DNA of 64,000 nucleotides from Salinirussus salinus (GCF_009831455.1 NZ_WOWO01000002.1:248001-312000), one strand, 5' to 3'. Counted from the stretch's first letter, positions 7,700-17,086 are shown. Numbers and translations are program-made. The notes: generated by a model from the sequence alone, not told the origin.

Positions 7700-8620
7700 A
7701 TGGCGCTTCGCTCAACGCCCGACCACCGGTTCGACCACCTCGAGGGGTACGACTACGAGCCACAGTACGTCACGGCGGTCGACGGCAACGCCGACATGGC
7801 CTACGTCGACGTTGGCAGCGGCGAGGAGACGTTTCTCTGCCTCCACGGCGAGCCCACGTGGGGGTACCTGTACCGGAAGATGATCCCCGAGCTCCGCACC
7901 GAGGGGCGGGTCGTGGTCCCCGACTTCGTCGGCTTCGGGCGGTCGGACAAGTACACGACCGTCGAGGAGTACAGCTTCGAGATGCACTACCAGTCCCTGG
8001 AGACCTTCGTCGAGGAACTGGACCTCCAGGAAGCGACGCTCATCTGCCAGGACTGGGGGTCGGTGCTCGGCCTGCCGCTCGCGGTCTCGGAGCAGCCCCA
8101 CCGGTTCGACCGGGTCGTCGCAGCAAACGCGTTGCTGACCGACGGCGAGCGCGACACCACGCTCACCGACACCTGGTACGGCTTCAAGGAGATGGTGGAG
8201 GCGGCACGGGACCTCCCGCTGGCGACGTTCGACATCTCCGGCCTCATCGACTTCTCCTGCGAGGGGACGCTGTCACCGTCGGCCGCTCGTGCCTACGACG
8301 CTCCGTTCCCGGACGACGAGACCAAGGCCGGCGCCTACGCCTGGCCGCCGATGGTGCCCCAGGACCCCGACATGCCGGGCGCGGACCTCCACGCCGACCT
8401 GCTGGAGGACCTCGAGGAGTACGACAAGCCGTTCCTGACTGCGTTCTCGGACGCCGACGACGTGACGCGCCACTACCGCGACCAGTTGCGTGAACTGGTG
8501 CCGGGGGCCGACGACCAGCCCGACATCTGGATCGAGGACGCCGGCCACTTCCTGCAGGAGGAGGCCGGGGGAGAACTCGCGGAGTACGTCACCGATTTCG
8601 TCCGCCGGACGCGGGGCTGA
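7700..8620 (+). CDS. Haloalkane-dehalogenase-like alpha/beta hydrolase
   Basis: 306 residues. The oxyanion segment HGEPTWGYLYRK (His49 onward) and the nucleophile elbow CQDWGS with Asp118 are diagnostic of haloalkane dehalogenases, in which an Asp rather than a Ser attacks the carbon-halogen bond. The catalytic His is in EDAGHFLQEE, His283. The cap domain (about residues 140-220) contains LTDTWYGFKEMV and SCEGTLSPSAARAYDAPFP, the latter as in dehalogenases. It would convert an alkyl halide to an alcohol and halide; substrate is unknown, and related enzymes can be epoxide hydrolases. A TATA-like gatttact sits about 27 bases upstream. Confidence 0.87.
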   Translation: MALRSTPDHRFDHLEGYDYEPQYVTAVDGNADMAYVDVGSGEETFLCLHGEPTWGYLYRKMIPELRTEGRVVVPDFVGFGRSDKYTTVEEYSFEMHYQSLETFVEELDLQEATLICQDWGSVLGLPLAVSEQPHRFDRVVAANALLTDGERDTTLTDTWYGFKEMVEAARDLPLATFDISGLIDFSCEGTLSPSAARAYDAPFPDDETKAGAYAWPPMVPQDPDMPGADLHADLLEDLEEYDKPFLTAFSDADDVTRHYRDQLRELVPGADDQPDIWIEDAGHFLQEEAGGELAEYVTDFVRRTRG

Positions 8621-8622
8621 GA

Positions 8623-8697
8623 CCCTCTCACGGTGAGGGCTGTCTCGATACACCGCCCCGGACCCGGGGCGTCAGACACCGGTCCCCGCCCGCGGGG
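8623..8697. terminator. Hairpins between two convergent genes
   Basis: Three short GC hairpins lie in the 80 bases between converging stops: ccctc/gaggg (8623-8639), cgccccg/cggggcg (8654-8671) and ccccg/cgggg (8684-8697). They could mark or protect transcript 3' ends. Archaeal termination relies mainly on U-tracts, which are absent, so this is tentative. Confidence 0.3.
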
Positions 8698-8700
8698 TGT

Positions 8701-9771
8701 TCACCGCCGCCCGAGCAGGAGGAGGGCAACAAGCACCGCCACAGCAGTCCCGAGAACGGTGAATCCTGGCGTGCCATCACCGGTCGTTTCGGCGGGGGGC
8801 GTCCCCGTTCGGGTCCGTGGCGTGATGGCGGACTCTCCCGAGCCGTCTGAGGTCGCTGACTGTGTCGCTGCCCTTCCCGTCTTGTCACCGGAGGGCGGAG
8901 GAGATGTAGTTCCCGGCCCCGAGTCAGTCGGTGGCTCCGGCGGACTCGTCGGCGTGACGGTCGTCGAGGGGGGCGTCACCGGTGACGAGACGCTCGTCGT
9001 CGGCGGAGGGACCTCGGTCCCGTCGCCTGCCCCCCGGTCACCGTTGTCGGTCGACGGCGGCGTGCTCGCGGCCCCCTCCCGGACCGTGAGCGAGCGCCCG
9101 TCGCTCTGGCCGAGGAGTTCCTGCCGGCCGAAGGCCTCCTCCTCGCCCTGGGCGATGCCGTAGAGGGTGTACTCGCCCGCATCGAGGCTGGAGGCGTCGA
9201 CCGTCGCGACGTACCCCGACCCGGATGCTGAGGCTTCGACGGTGTTGACCTCCCCGTCGCCTGCGAGCACGGCCTGTACCTTCGCGGGCTCCGGCGGGAC
9301 GGCGGTGTCCACGCGCGATACGTCGATAGCCACCTGGAACTGGTCGCCCTGCTCGACTTCCGAGGGCGCGTCGGCGGCGACCTCGTACCCGCTGACGAGC
9401 AGCGGCAGCACGTCCTGATAGACTCCGTCTGCGTACGGCGAGACTGCGTAGGAGCCCGGTTCGTACCCGGAGAGGTCGTAGGTGAAGGTGTCACTTCCAT
9501 CACCGCGTTTCGAGGCTTCGATCCGCTCCTCGCTGTTACGGATGTGGAGTCGGTACACCTCTTCGGGGGCGTCGACGCTGACCGTCACCTGGTCACCGGC
9601 CCTCGCGCGGATCATCGAGTCGATGGTGTGAGACTGCTGCTGGACGTCGACGGTCCGCTCCGGGACGTCGATGGCCCTGTCCGAGGAGACCTGATAGCCA
9701 CTCGCCGCGGTGAGGGCGGCGCTCAGACTGAGTGCCACAACGAGTACGACGAGGAGCCCGCGGGGACGCAT
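8701..9771 (-). CDS. Secreted cell-surface protein with PGF-CTERM-type archaeosortase tail
   Basis: 356 residues. An N-terminal signal peptide (PRGLLVVLVVALSLSAALTAAS) leads into beta-rich domains of about 200 residues containing repeated YxVSxY-like strands, then a Thr/Ser/Pro-rich low-complexity stretch (about residues 235-330) that is a likely O-glycosylated spacer. The C-terminus is TPGFTVLGTAVAVLVALLLLGRR: a PGF tripeptide, a hydrophobic helix and a basic end. That is the sorting signal processed by archaeosortase A, which replaces the helix with a lipid anchor. The sequence suggests an S-layer-associated surface protein. Its ligand is unknown. It is transcribed away from the next surface-protein gene. 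Confidence 0.82.
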   Translation of the reverse strand: MRPRGLLVVLVVALSLSAALTAASGYQVSSDRAIDVPERTVDVQQQSHTIDSMIRARAGDQVTVSVDAPEEVYRLHIRNSEERIEASKRGDGSDTFTYDLSGYEPGSYAVSPYADGVYQDVLPLLVSGYEVAADAPSEVEQGDQFQVAIDVSRVDTAVPPEPAKVQAVLAGDGEVNTVEASASGSGYVATVDASSLDAGEYTLYGIAQGEEEAFGRQELLGQSDGRSLTVREGAASTPPSTDNGDRGAGDGTEVPPPTTSVSSPVTPPSTTVTPTSPPEPPTDSGPGTTSPPPSGDKTGRAATQSATSDGSGESAITPRTRTGTPPAETTGDGTPGFTVLGTAVAVLVALLLLGRR

Positions 9772-9895
9772 AGCTCCACGTCCGGGGTCGCCTCCCAAGA
9801 AAGGTACGGATACCCGAGTCTTCGGGGGCACGTCTCCGACCCGAAGCCGCGAAGCCGGTAGCCGACCTGCCCGCCGGGTAAGTGTTGGATAAAGA

Positions 9896-9903
9896 GTTTT
9901 AAT
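9896..9903 (+). promoter_or_regulatory. TATA element for the surface protein at 9928
   Basis: The gttttaat tract is centred about 28 bases before the ATG at 9928, in a GC-rich intergenic region between divergent genes. Confidence 0.5.
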
Positions 9904-9927
9904 CTGCGCCTATCTTGTTCGACATAA

Positions 9928-12270
9928 ATGTCTCTTGCTCGGGGGAGACGGGGTGTCCCCGCGTTGGTAGTCGCCCTGGTCGTGATCGTGTCAGTTCTCT
10001 CGTACGTTCCGGCCGCGGGAGCCACCGGCCACACCGACCCGCCACCGCAGGCGGACGTGTTCGAGGTGAGCGACAGCGTGTCGGCGTGGGACCGGGCGGT
10101 CCTCCCGCTCCGCGCCGACACAGCGAGCGCAGCCTACACGGTGCCGAACGCCGAGTGGCGGGTGGTCGATACAAGTGACAACGAGGCCAACCTGAACAAG
10201 GACCCGCTTGCGGTCTACGGTACAGATACGGAGATCACGTTCACCTTCGACGACAGTCTCGCGAACTACGCCGGATTCGCCGACGAGAACGTCGAGGTCG
10301 TCCGGGCCCGTATCGAGGAGTCTGGAGACGGGACCGTCCCGTCGTCGTTCTCCGACGCCCTCGACCAGGTGACCGCGTCCAACGCGAACGAAAACGCGAC
10401 GTTCACCGAGGTCGACCCGTCGCTCGCCGTCGGTGGAGATGGGACAGTGCAGTTCTCGGACACGCCCAGCAAGAGCGGCCACTACCTCTACTTCGTCGCC
10501 GTTAACGAGACCGGCAAGGACGGCTTCACCGTCACGGACGGTGGGGTCGGCGTCGACGGTGAGGTCACGGTCGTCGGGATGGAGCAGGTCGTCGTCCGCA
10601 AGGGCTCAGGGTCAGTGACCCCACCCAGCTCGATCCAGCCCGGGGACAACGCGACCTTCGACGTCGACGCCGGAAGTAGCATCCAGGGAACCGACATCGA
10701 GCAGGCGGTCGTGCTCTACGACGAGGACAGATTCGTTGCCCAGTCGTTCGTCCACGAGATAGACGCGAGCGTCACCAGCGACTTCAACCTCAGCGAGGAC
10801 AGCACCCTCTACTCCGATATCGACGAGGTCAACGGCGTGGGGCGAACGGCGGACCGGATCGGCGCGCTCGGGGTCGATTTCAGTGACGGCACGGTCTCGG
10901 GACCCACGAGTGTCGGGACCATCGTCGACTTCATCGGCGAGGAAGCAAGCACCGACCTGCCGGAAGTGAAGGACAATTCGGACGACCAGGACATCGTCCT
11001 CGACGGGTCGGCCACAGTCATCAACACGACCCATCGTGACACCGAAATCACCGTCGAGACGTTCGACAACTGGACGACTGGCGACTATCGGTTCGTCTAC
11101 GTTGCTGTCGGCGAGGACAGCGGGGAGATGGTCACCGATACTGGGACAGTCACCATCGAACAGGAGAGCGACGACGAAGACGACAGCGACGGCGGTGGCG
11201 GACCGCCTCCCGGAGACGGCGGCACATCCCCGGGCGGTGGCGGCGCGCCCGGTGACGGCGACGACGGTGACGGGGAACCCGAGCCCCCGGACGACGGTGA
11301 GACCGAACCCCCACAACAGCCGGTGGTGATCGAGCCGCCGCTGACCAGAACGAACAACACGGTCACCGCGACGGTCCCCTCCGTGGCAGCGAACCAGTCC
11401 GTCGCACTCGACGTCTCGCTGTCGACCGCGACTGACCGCGGTGGGATCACCGTCGAGCGCCTGCAGGTCACACCCTCCACACCGGCCACGAACGTCACGA
11501 CCCGGGTGACGACAGGGCAGGGGCCGCCGAGTGGCACGCCCGCACTCGACCGCGCGGCATCGGTGGGCTACGTGACCGCCGACCTCGAGAACGTCACCGA
11601 CCCGGACACGACGCCCGGAACCTTCGAATTCACCGTCTCACAGTCGCTTCTCGACGAGACGGATGTCGAGCCCGAAGACATCGTGATGTACCGCTTCACC
11701 GGCGGCGAGTACGTCCCGGTCGAGACGGACTACATGGGTGGCAACCGATTCCAGGCGACCACGCCAGGGTTCTCGACGTTCGCCGTCGGTGCCCCGCCGG
11801 CACCCGCGGCCGACCTGCGGGTGACAGAAGCCTCTCTCGGTGCGGCGACCGTCACCGCCGGGGACAGCGTCGACCTCTCGGTGACGGTTCAGAACGCGGG
11901 CGGGGCCGACGGAACGGCCACGTTCGAGGTCACAGCCGACGGGGAAGTTCTGGCGACCCCCGAAATCTCGGTGCCGGCAAACGCAACCGAAACGGCGACA
12001 GTGCCGGTCGCAATCGACACCGCCGGCGACTACGAGGTCGCGATCAACGGGACAACGGCGGGGACGCTCACCGTCGAGTCGCTGACTCCGACGACGCCGT
12101 CGACCGGGCCGGGCAATCCCGGTCAGGGCACCGCCGGCCCGGGGACGGCGACGCCACCGGGAGACTCGGACGGTCAGGACGGCTTCGGCGGGCTCGGGCT
12201 GGTGGTGCTCGTCCTGGTCATCCTCGGCCTCCTCGCGACAGGGGTGTGGTATGACCGCCGGACGGAGTAG
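9928..12270 (+). CDS. Large surface glycoprotein with PGF-pre-PGF and CARDB-like domains
   Basis: 780 residues. A signal peptide (VPALVVALVVIVSVLSYVPAAGA) is followed by a long extracellular part. A Gly/Pro/Asp spacer (about residues 410-465) leads to a region with MYRFTGGEYVPVETDY and FQATTPGFSTFAVGA, the signature of the PGF-pre-PGF domain. Next, DLRVTEASLGAATVTAGDSVDLSV through a GTLTV strand resembles a CARDB cell-adhesion beta sandwich. A Pro/Gly/Thr spacer and one C-terminal helix (LGLVVLVLVILGLLATGVWYD) anchor it. N-glycosylation sequons are frequent. It probably stands on the outer face of the membrane. The ABC genes that follow could be in the same unit. Confidence 0.82.
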   Translation: MSLARGRRGVPALVVALVVIVSVLSYVPAAGATGHTDPPPQADVFEVSDSVSAWDRAVLPLRADTASAAYTVPNAEWRVVDTSDNEANLNKDPLAVYGTDTEITFTFDDSLANYAGFADENVEVVRARIEESGDGTVPSSFSDALDQVTASNANENATFTEVDPSLAVGGDGTVQFSDTPSKSGHYLYFVAVNETGKDGFTVTDGGVGVDGEVTVVGMEQVVVRKGSGSVTPPSSIQPGDNATFDVDAGSSIQGTDIEQAVVLYDEDRFVAQSFVHEIDASVTSDFNLSEDSTLYSDIDEVNGVGRTADRIGALGVDFSDGTVSGPTSVGTIVDFIGEEASTDLPEVKDNSDDQDIVLDGSATVINTTHRDTEITVETFDNWTTGDYRFVYVAVGEDSGEMVTDTGTVTIEQESDDEDDSDGGGGPPPGDGGTSPGGGGAPGDGDDGDGEPEPPDDGETEPPQQPVVIEPPLTRTNNTVTATVPSVAANQSVALDVSLSTATDRGGITVERLQVTPSTPATNVTTRVTTGQGPPSGTPALDRAASVGYVTADLENVTDPDTTPGTFEFTVSQSLLDETDVEPEDIVMYRFTGGEYVPVETDYMGGNRFQATTPGFSTFAVGAPPAPAADLRVTEASLGAATVTAGDSVDLSVTVQNAGGADGTATFEVTADGEVLATPEISVPANATETATVPVAIDTAGDYEVAINGTTAGTLTVESLTPTTPSTGPGNPGQGTAGPGTATPPGDSDGQDGFGGLGLVVLVLVILGLLATGVWYDRRTE

Positions 12271-12402
12271 CTCCCCCGACCCCGTCGTCACCCTTTGCCG
12301 GCACCGCGTGCCTGCACGCCGGCTCGGCCGCTCTGTGGGGGCCACGACTCGGTGGGATGTGGTACCCGCGCCCGAGCGGTGCAGTGCCGGTCACGAGCAC
12401 CC

Positions 12403-13137
12403 ATGACTGCGAGCAAGACCGACGAGAAGACGGCCACGGTCGGGGAGACGGTCGTCTCGGGTGACGACCTCGTCCGCGAGTACACCCGCGGTCAGGGACG
12501 GTTCACGAGCGACGGACCCACCGTCCGGGCACTCGACGGTGTCTCGGTGTCCGTCGCGCGCGGCGAGGTAGTCGGGGCCGCCGGCCCGAGCGGGAGCGGA
12601 AAATCGACGCTCCTGCACCTGCTCGCAGGGCTCGACACGCCCACCTCGGGGACTGTCCGACTCGCCGGCGAGGACGTCGGCGAGCTCGGAGCGCGGGGTC
12701 GTGCCCGGCTCCGGCTGGACCACGTCGGGGTCGTCTTCCAGCGCTTTCACCTCCTGCCGGCGCTGTCCGCGCGGGCGAACGTGGCGCTCCCGCTGGTCGA
12801 ACAGGGGCTTGGGAAGAGCACGCGACGCGAGCGAGCGGAGGCCCGCCTCGAGGAGGTCGGGCTCGATGACCGCGTGAGACACAAACCCGGGCAGCTCTCC
12901 GGCGGCGAACAGCAACGCGTCGCCATCGCCCGGGCGCTTGTGACTGAACCGGATTTGCTCGTCGCGGACGAACCGACCGGCGAACTCGACGCAGCCACGA
13001 GCGACACGGTCCTCTCGGCGCTCGAGGCGGTCGCCGACGAGCGCGCGGTCGTCGTCGCGTCACACGACGAGCAAGCACTCGACGTCTGCGACCGGGTGCT
13101 CCACCTCCGGGACGGAACGCTCCGCGAGGACGACTGA
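12403..13137 (+). CDS. ABC transporter ATP-binding protein, LolD/MacB type
   Basis: 244 residues. Walker A is GPSGSGKST at residues 61-69, the ABC signature is LSGGEQQRVAIARAL, Walker B is LLVADEPTGELD and the switch His lies in VVVASHDEQAL. Together with the partner permeases this defines the MacB/LolD branch, which uses ATP to drive mechanotransmission or export of lipoproteins, peptides or drugs rather than ion-coupled import. Two FtsX-type permeases follow immediately on the same strand. The ATG at 12403 was chosen because sequence before it is not conserved in this family. The first 40 residues are a poorly conserved leader ahead of the core. Confidence 0.92.
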   Translation: MTASKTDEKTATVGETVVSGDDLVREYTRGQGRFTSDGPTVRALDGVSVSVARGEVVGAAGPSGSGKSTLLHLLAGLDTPTSGTVRLAGEDVGELGARGRARLRLDHVGVVFQRFHLLPALSARANVALPLVEQGLGKSTRRERAEARLEEVGLDDRVRHKPGQLSGGEQQRVAIARALVTEPDLLVADEPTGELDAATSDTVLSALEAVADERAVVVASHDEQALDVCDRVLHLRDGTLREDD

Positions 13138-13138
13138 G

Positions 13139-14365
13139 ATGCCCGGGAACCGGCTCGTGGCACTGGTGGGCCTCGGCGCACGCCGGATCGTCGGCCGGGT
13201 CCGGATCGCCCCACAGCGAGTCCTCCTGTGCGTGCTGGGTGTCGGGCTGGCGGTTGGGTTGATGGTCGCCGTCACCGGTATCTCCCTGGGGCTGGCCTCC
13301 CAGACGGTCATCGAGGGGGACGACGTCGACTACTGGGTCGTTCCGAAAGGCGCGGACGTGCAGTCGCTCGCAGTCTCGACCGGTGGGGTCCAGCTCGGCG
13401 GGGTGCACGGGGCGAGCGAGCGCCTCGCGGCCGACCCGCGGGTCGAGTACGCGACACCGGTCCTGCTCGAACTGCTGCCGGTGCGGGACGCGACCACCGG
13501 CGAGCAGACGTACGTCCTCGCCGTCGGCGTCGTCGCGCGCCAAGAGGGGACGGTGCTGGGGCTACCGACGGACCCGCTCGCTCCCGGGGACCCCCACTAC
13601 GCGAACGGGAGTTACGACGGGCCCTGGACCGGGGATGTCGTGCTCAACGAAGCCGCTGCGACGCTCACCAACGCCTCCACGGGTGCCCGCCTCGACCTCG
13701 TCCGGGGTGGAGCCAACCGGTCGCTGACCGTCTCCGGTGTCGGGTCCGGCGAGACGACTACCGGTGTCGGCACGCCCCCTCTCGCGCTCGTGCACCTGAG
13801 CGAACTCCAGTCGCTCACCGGCGCGACCGAGGGCGACCTGGCCGACCAGGTGCTGGTCAGCACCGACGACCGGGGGGTCAGAGAGCGGGTGGAGCGTGTC
13901 TACCCGCGGACGACCGTCGTGACGCGGAGCGGGCTCGCCGCCCAGCAGGTGACGGCGTCGAACCTGCCGCTGGCCGTCGCCGTCGCCGCCCTGGTCTCGG
14001 CTGTCGTCGTCGGGGTGCTCTTCGTGACGACGCTGATGGGACTGGAGGTGAACGCGGACCGCCGCCACCTCGGGACGCTGGCCGCGCTCGGCCTCGGCCG
14101 GCGGTCGCGGTCGCTCCTGGTCGCCGCCGAGACCGTCACTGTCTCGCTGCTCGGTGGCGTCGTCGGGGTCGTCCTGGGGTTGCTGGCCATCCTCGCCATG
14201 AACTTCCTCGGGGGCGCGACGTCCGGGGTCGGCGCCGTCGCCAGGTTCGACCCGCTCCTGCTGGGGTACGCCCTGGCGGTGGCCGCGGTCATCGGGCTGC
14301 TCGGGGCACTGTACCCCATCCTGCTGAGCCGGCGGACCGACCCGCTCGAGGTGGTCGCGCGGTGA
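13139..14365 (+). CDS. FtsX/MacB-type ABC transporter permease (first of two)
   Basis: 408 residues starting one base after the ATPase stop. A first transmembrane helix lies at about residues 24-45 (VLLCVLGVGLAVGLMVAVTGISLG). A large extracytoplasmic domain of some 220 residues follows, then three helices in the C-terminal third (LAVAVAALVSAVVVGVLFVTT, LLGGVVGVVLGLLAILAMNF, LLGYALAVAAVIGLLGALYPI). That is the MacB periplasmic core plus FtsX topology. It probably pairs with the second permease at 14394 as a heterodimer on the ATPase. The substrate is not known, but the neighbouring surface proteins make a role in surface-protein or lipoprotein handling plausible. Confidence 0.88.
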   Translation: MPGNRLVALVGLGARRIVGRVRIAPQRVLLCVLGVGLAVGLMVAVTGISLGLASQTVIEGDDVDYWVVPKGADVQSLAVSTGGVQLGGVHGASERLAADPRVEYATPVLLELLPVRDATTGEQTYVLAVGVVARQEGTVLGLPTDPLAPGDPHYANGSYDGPWTGDVVLNEAAATLTNASTGARLDLVRGGANRSLTVSGVGSGETTTGVGTPPLALVHLSELQSLTGATEGDLADQVLVSTDDRGVRERVERVYPRTTVVTRSGLAAQQVTASNLPLAVAVAALVSAVVVGVLFVTTLMGLEVNADRRHLGTLAALGLGRRSRSLLVAAETVTVSLLGGVVGVVLGLLAILAMNFLGGATSGVGAVARFDPLLLGYALAVAAVIGLLGALYPILLSRRTDPLEVVAR

Positions 14366-14393
14366 CCCGACCGGTACGCGGGGTGCTACCGCG

Positions 14394-15629
14394 GTGAGCC
14401 GGCTGGCGCGGGTGCGGGCGCTGGCGGGTATCACCGGCGCACAGCTGTGGCACGACCGGACGCGGACGGTCCTCGCGGTCCTCGGGGTCGCGATGGCCGT
14501 GCTCGCCTCGGTCCTGCTGGTGAGTGTCGGGGCCGGCGTCGTCGAGACCGGCCAGCAGAAGTTCGACCAGTCCGGCCGGGACCTGTGGGTCACCGGCGGC
14601 CCCGTCCAGCTCCGCCCCGGCTCTGTCGGTGGCTTTCAGAACTCGCTGGTCGGGGCACACGACCTCGCGGATTCAATCGAGAACCACGAGGCCGTCTCGA
14701 CGGCCGTACCGATGACCTTCCAGACGGTGTACGCGAGTGCCAACACCTCCGAATTCCGGACGGTCGTGGCCGTGGGCGCGCCCGCACGGGGCCCTTCGGT
14801 CACGATCACCGAGGGGCGGCCGTTCCAGTACCGCGACGTTCACTACGGCGACGGTAACTACTCGGGGCCAATGACCTACGAGGCCGTCCTCAACGAGCGG
14901 GCGGCCGACCTGCTCGGCGTGTCGGTCAACGACACCGTCCACGTCGGTGGCACGCTCGCAGCGGCCCGGCAACACGAGTTCCGCGTGGTGGGCATCTCAC
15001 CCACCTACTCCCGGTTCGTCGGGGCGCCGACCGCCACGCTCCATCTCAGCGAACTCCAGGAGCTCGTCGGCACGACAGCGAGCGACCGCGCGACCTTCAT
15101 TTCCGTCCGGCTCACGGACGGGGCGTCGGTGACGGCGGTCGAACGGGACCTCGCGACCCGGTATCCGGAGTACACGGTGCGGACGAACCGCGACCAGCTC
15201 GAGGCGACGCTGCAGGACCAGGCGGTCGTCCTCGTCAGCGGCGCCAGCCTGGTCGCGCTCGCTGTCCTCGCGGGCGTGCTGTTGCTTCTGAACCTCCAGC
15301 TCTCCTTCGTCACCCGCCACCGGGAGCGCTTCGGCGCGGTCAAAGCCACCGGCGTGTCCGGCACCTCACTGCTGGTCCTGGTCGGGTGCAACGCGGTCTG
15401 TATCGGGTTACTGGGCGGGGTGGTCGGGGTGGCGCTGGCCGTCCCGAGCCTCTGGGGCGTCAACTACGTCGCCGAGGCAGTGACGGGCTTTCAGGGGCTC
15501 GTCACCGTCTCCCCGGCCATCCTGCTCGGGGGGCTCGGCCTGGCCGTCGCCGTGAGCTGTCTCGGCGGGATCGTCGCCGGCGTCTACCTGGCGCGGATGC
15601 GCGTCCTCCCGGCGCTGCGCTCGGAGTGA
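14394..15629 (+). CDS. FtsX/MacB-type ABC transporter permease (second of two)
   Basis: 411 residues from a GTG 28 bases after the first permease. The layout is the same: helix at about residues 22-45 (TVLAVLGVAMAVLASVLLVSVGAG), a large outside domain with FQNSLVGAHDLADSI and a LSELQELVGT element also seen in its partner (LSELQSLTGA), then three C-terminal helices. The repeated element shows the two permeases are paralogues that arose by duplication and then diverged. They probably form an asymmetric pair with the ATPase at 12403. No ATP-binding motifs are present, as expected for permeases. Confidence 0.87.
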   Translation: MSRLARVRALAGITGAQLWHDRTRTVLAVLGVAMAVLASVLLVSVGAGVVETGQQKFDQSGRDLWVTGGPVQLRPGSVGGFQNSLVGAHDLADSIENHEAVSTAVPMTFQTVYASANTSEFRTVVAVGAPARGPSVTITEGRPFQYRDVHYGDGNYSGPMTYEAVLNERAADLLGVSVNDTVHVGGTLAAARQHEFRVVGISPTYSRFVGAPTATLHLSELQELVGTTASDRATFISVRLTDGASVTAVERDLATRYPEYTVRTNRDQLEATLQDQAVVLVSGASLVALAVLAGVLLLLNLQLSFVTRHRERFGAVKATGVSGTSLLVLVGCNAVCIGLLGGVVGVALAVPSLWGVNYVAEAVTGFQGLVTVSPAILLGGLGLAVAVSCLGGIVAGVYLARMRVLPALRSE

Positions 15630-15637
15630 CCGGGCGC

Positions 15638-16762
15638 TCAGAACCGTCCGGGACGGTACGCGTCCAGGTCGACCTCCGGGTCCCGGCCGGCGAGGAGGTC
15701 CGCGACCAGCTTCCCCGTATAGGGCCCTAGCTGGAGTCCGGTCGCGCCGTGTCCCGTCGCGAGAAACGCCCCATCGACGCCCGGGACCGCCCCCACGAGC
15801 GGGAGGCCGTCGGCGGCGACCGGCCGGAGTCCGGCCCTGAGGTCGCGAACGCGGGCGTCGTCCAGCCCCGGCGCCAGCGCCCGAGCCGTCCCGAGCAGTT
15901 CGTGGACGCCCGCGACCGTCGTGTCGGCGCGGTAGCCGACCTCTTCGTCGGTCGCGCCGATGGCCACCCGCCCGCCGTCCCAGGGGACGAGATACCGGTG
16001 GCCGAAGCCCGTCACGACCGGCCAACCGCCGGTGTCGGCCTCCGTCTCCACGTGGACGATCTGTCCCCGGACCGGATCGACGGGCACGTCCAGGCCGAGC
16101 TGGTCGGCGAAGGCCGGCGACCACGCGCCGCCGGCGAGGACGACGGTGTCGGCCGCCAGTTCCCCACTGGTGGTCTCGACGCCGGTCACAGTCCCACCCG
16201 CGGTCCGGAGGCGCTCGACGGCGCCGTCGCGGACGTCGAGCCCGTGGGTTCGTCCCGCGGCCCGGAGTGCCGCCTCGAACTGTTTGCCGTCCACGCGGGC
16301 GCCGCGCTCGTAGTACAGCGCGCGCTCGGGCGTCGCCAGCGGCGGCACTCGCTCGACTGCTTTCTCGGGTGCGAGTTCCGTGACCGTCCCCCCGGCGGGG
16401 TAGCCCATCGTCGCCTGCCGCTCGCGCAGGCGCCGCTCGACTTCCTCGAAGGTGCCGACCGCGTCGTCGTCCATCGCGACGGCCAACAGTCCACACTGGG
16501 TGTACCCGGTCTCCTCAACCCCCGTCTCGCGGAGTTCGTCGACCAGGTGGGGGTAGTACTGGACGGCCGGCGCGGCCAGCCGGAACCACTCGTCGGAGGC
16601 GTTGCGGCTGCTGGTCGGCGGGGAGAGGATCCCCGCGCCAGCGTCGGTCGCCCGGCCCGGGTCCCTGCGGTCAACGAGGACCGTCCCGTGCCCGTCGCGG
16701 GCCAGGTGGTAGGCGACCGCCGAGCCGACGATGCCACCGCCGACCACGACTGCGTCGGTCAT
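15638..16762 (-). CDS. FAD-dependent oxidoreductase, glycine/D-amino-acid oxidase family
   Basis: 374 residues. An N-terminal Rossmann motif GGGIVGSAVAYHLAR is followed by VLVDRRDPGRATDAGAGIL, the FAD ribityl segment of the DAO family. A second FAD contact is AADTVVLAGGAWS, and the C-terminal GLRPVAADGLPLVGAVPGVDGAFLATGHGATGL carries the final FAD-binding GHGATG. Such flavoenzymes oxidise small amines, for example glycine, sarcosine or D-amino acids, or deaminate amino acids by way of an electron-transfer chain. The substrate cannot be read. It is convergent with the permease gene 8 bases away. Confidence 0.87.
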   Translation of the reverse strand: MTDAVVVGGGIVGSAVAYHLARDGHGTVLVDRRDPGRATDAGAGILSPPTSSRNASDEWFRLAAPAVQYYPHLVDELRETGVEETGYTQCGLLAVAMDDDAVGTFEEVERRLRERQATMGYPAGGTVTELAPEKAVERVPPLATPERALYYERGARVDGKQFEAALRAAGRTHGLDVRDGAVERLRTAGGTVTGVETTSGELAADTVVLAGGAWSPAFADQLGLDVPVDPVRGQIVHVETEADTGGWPVVTGFGHRYLVPWDGGRVAIGATDEEVGYRADTTVAGVHELLGTARALAPGLDDARVRDLRAGLRPVAADGLPLVGAVPGVDGAFLATGHGATGLQLGPYTGKLVADLLAGRDPEVDLDAYRPGRF

Positions 16763-17086
16763 ACGCCCCGTTTGCCGCTCCGGGGTTGTCAGTCCCGGGG
16801 CCTGGCCGGTCGGGGACAGTCACCCGGCCGACCGGCTGCCGGGACGACGCCTTCACACGTCGGACCGCGCGCCCGAGCCTGAACCACCCACTGAGGTCCG
16901 GTCTTAACAACCCACTCACAAAATGAGCGTTGAGAGGATCGAGGCGGGAATATAGGTATCCGCTCGTACGTCCCCGGATGTGCCGGTTCTGGCCCTGTAT
17001 CACTCAAATCTGATTTTGAAACGCCCGCGACAAATTATCAAATTTACGATATATTTATGGGGTGCGAGCGGGACCGTCCAGACGCC
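16763..17086. other. Divergent intergenic region with promoter signals
   Basis: About 320 bases between divergent genes. The last 100 bases are AT-rich and contain an atatattta tract (17049-17057), 30 bases before the peptidase start. A gaatatag tract near 16950 is a second possible promoter. I see no gene or RNA here. Confidence 0.5.
17049..17057 (+). promoter_or_regulatory. TATA element for the S9 peptidase
   Basis: The atatattta tract sits 30 bases before the ATG at 17087, the standard spacing for a leaderless haloarchaeal gene. It overlaps a closer ATG at 17057, which for that reason cannot be the real start. Confidence 0.65.

Noticed and set aside
17057-17059. Upstream ATG for the S9 peptidase
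   Set aside because: It lies within the TATA tract itself. The ATG at 17087 has the correct spacing.
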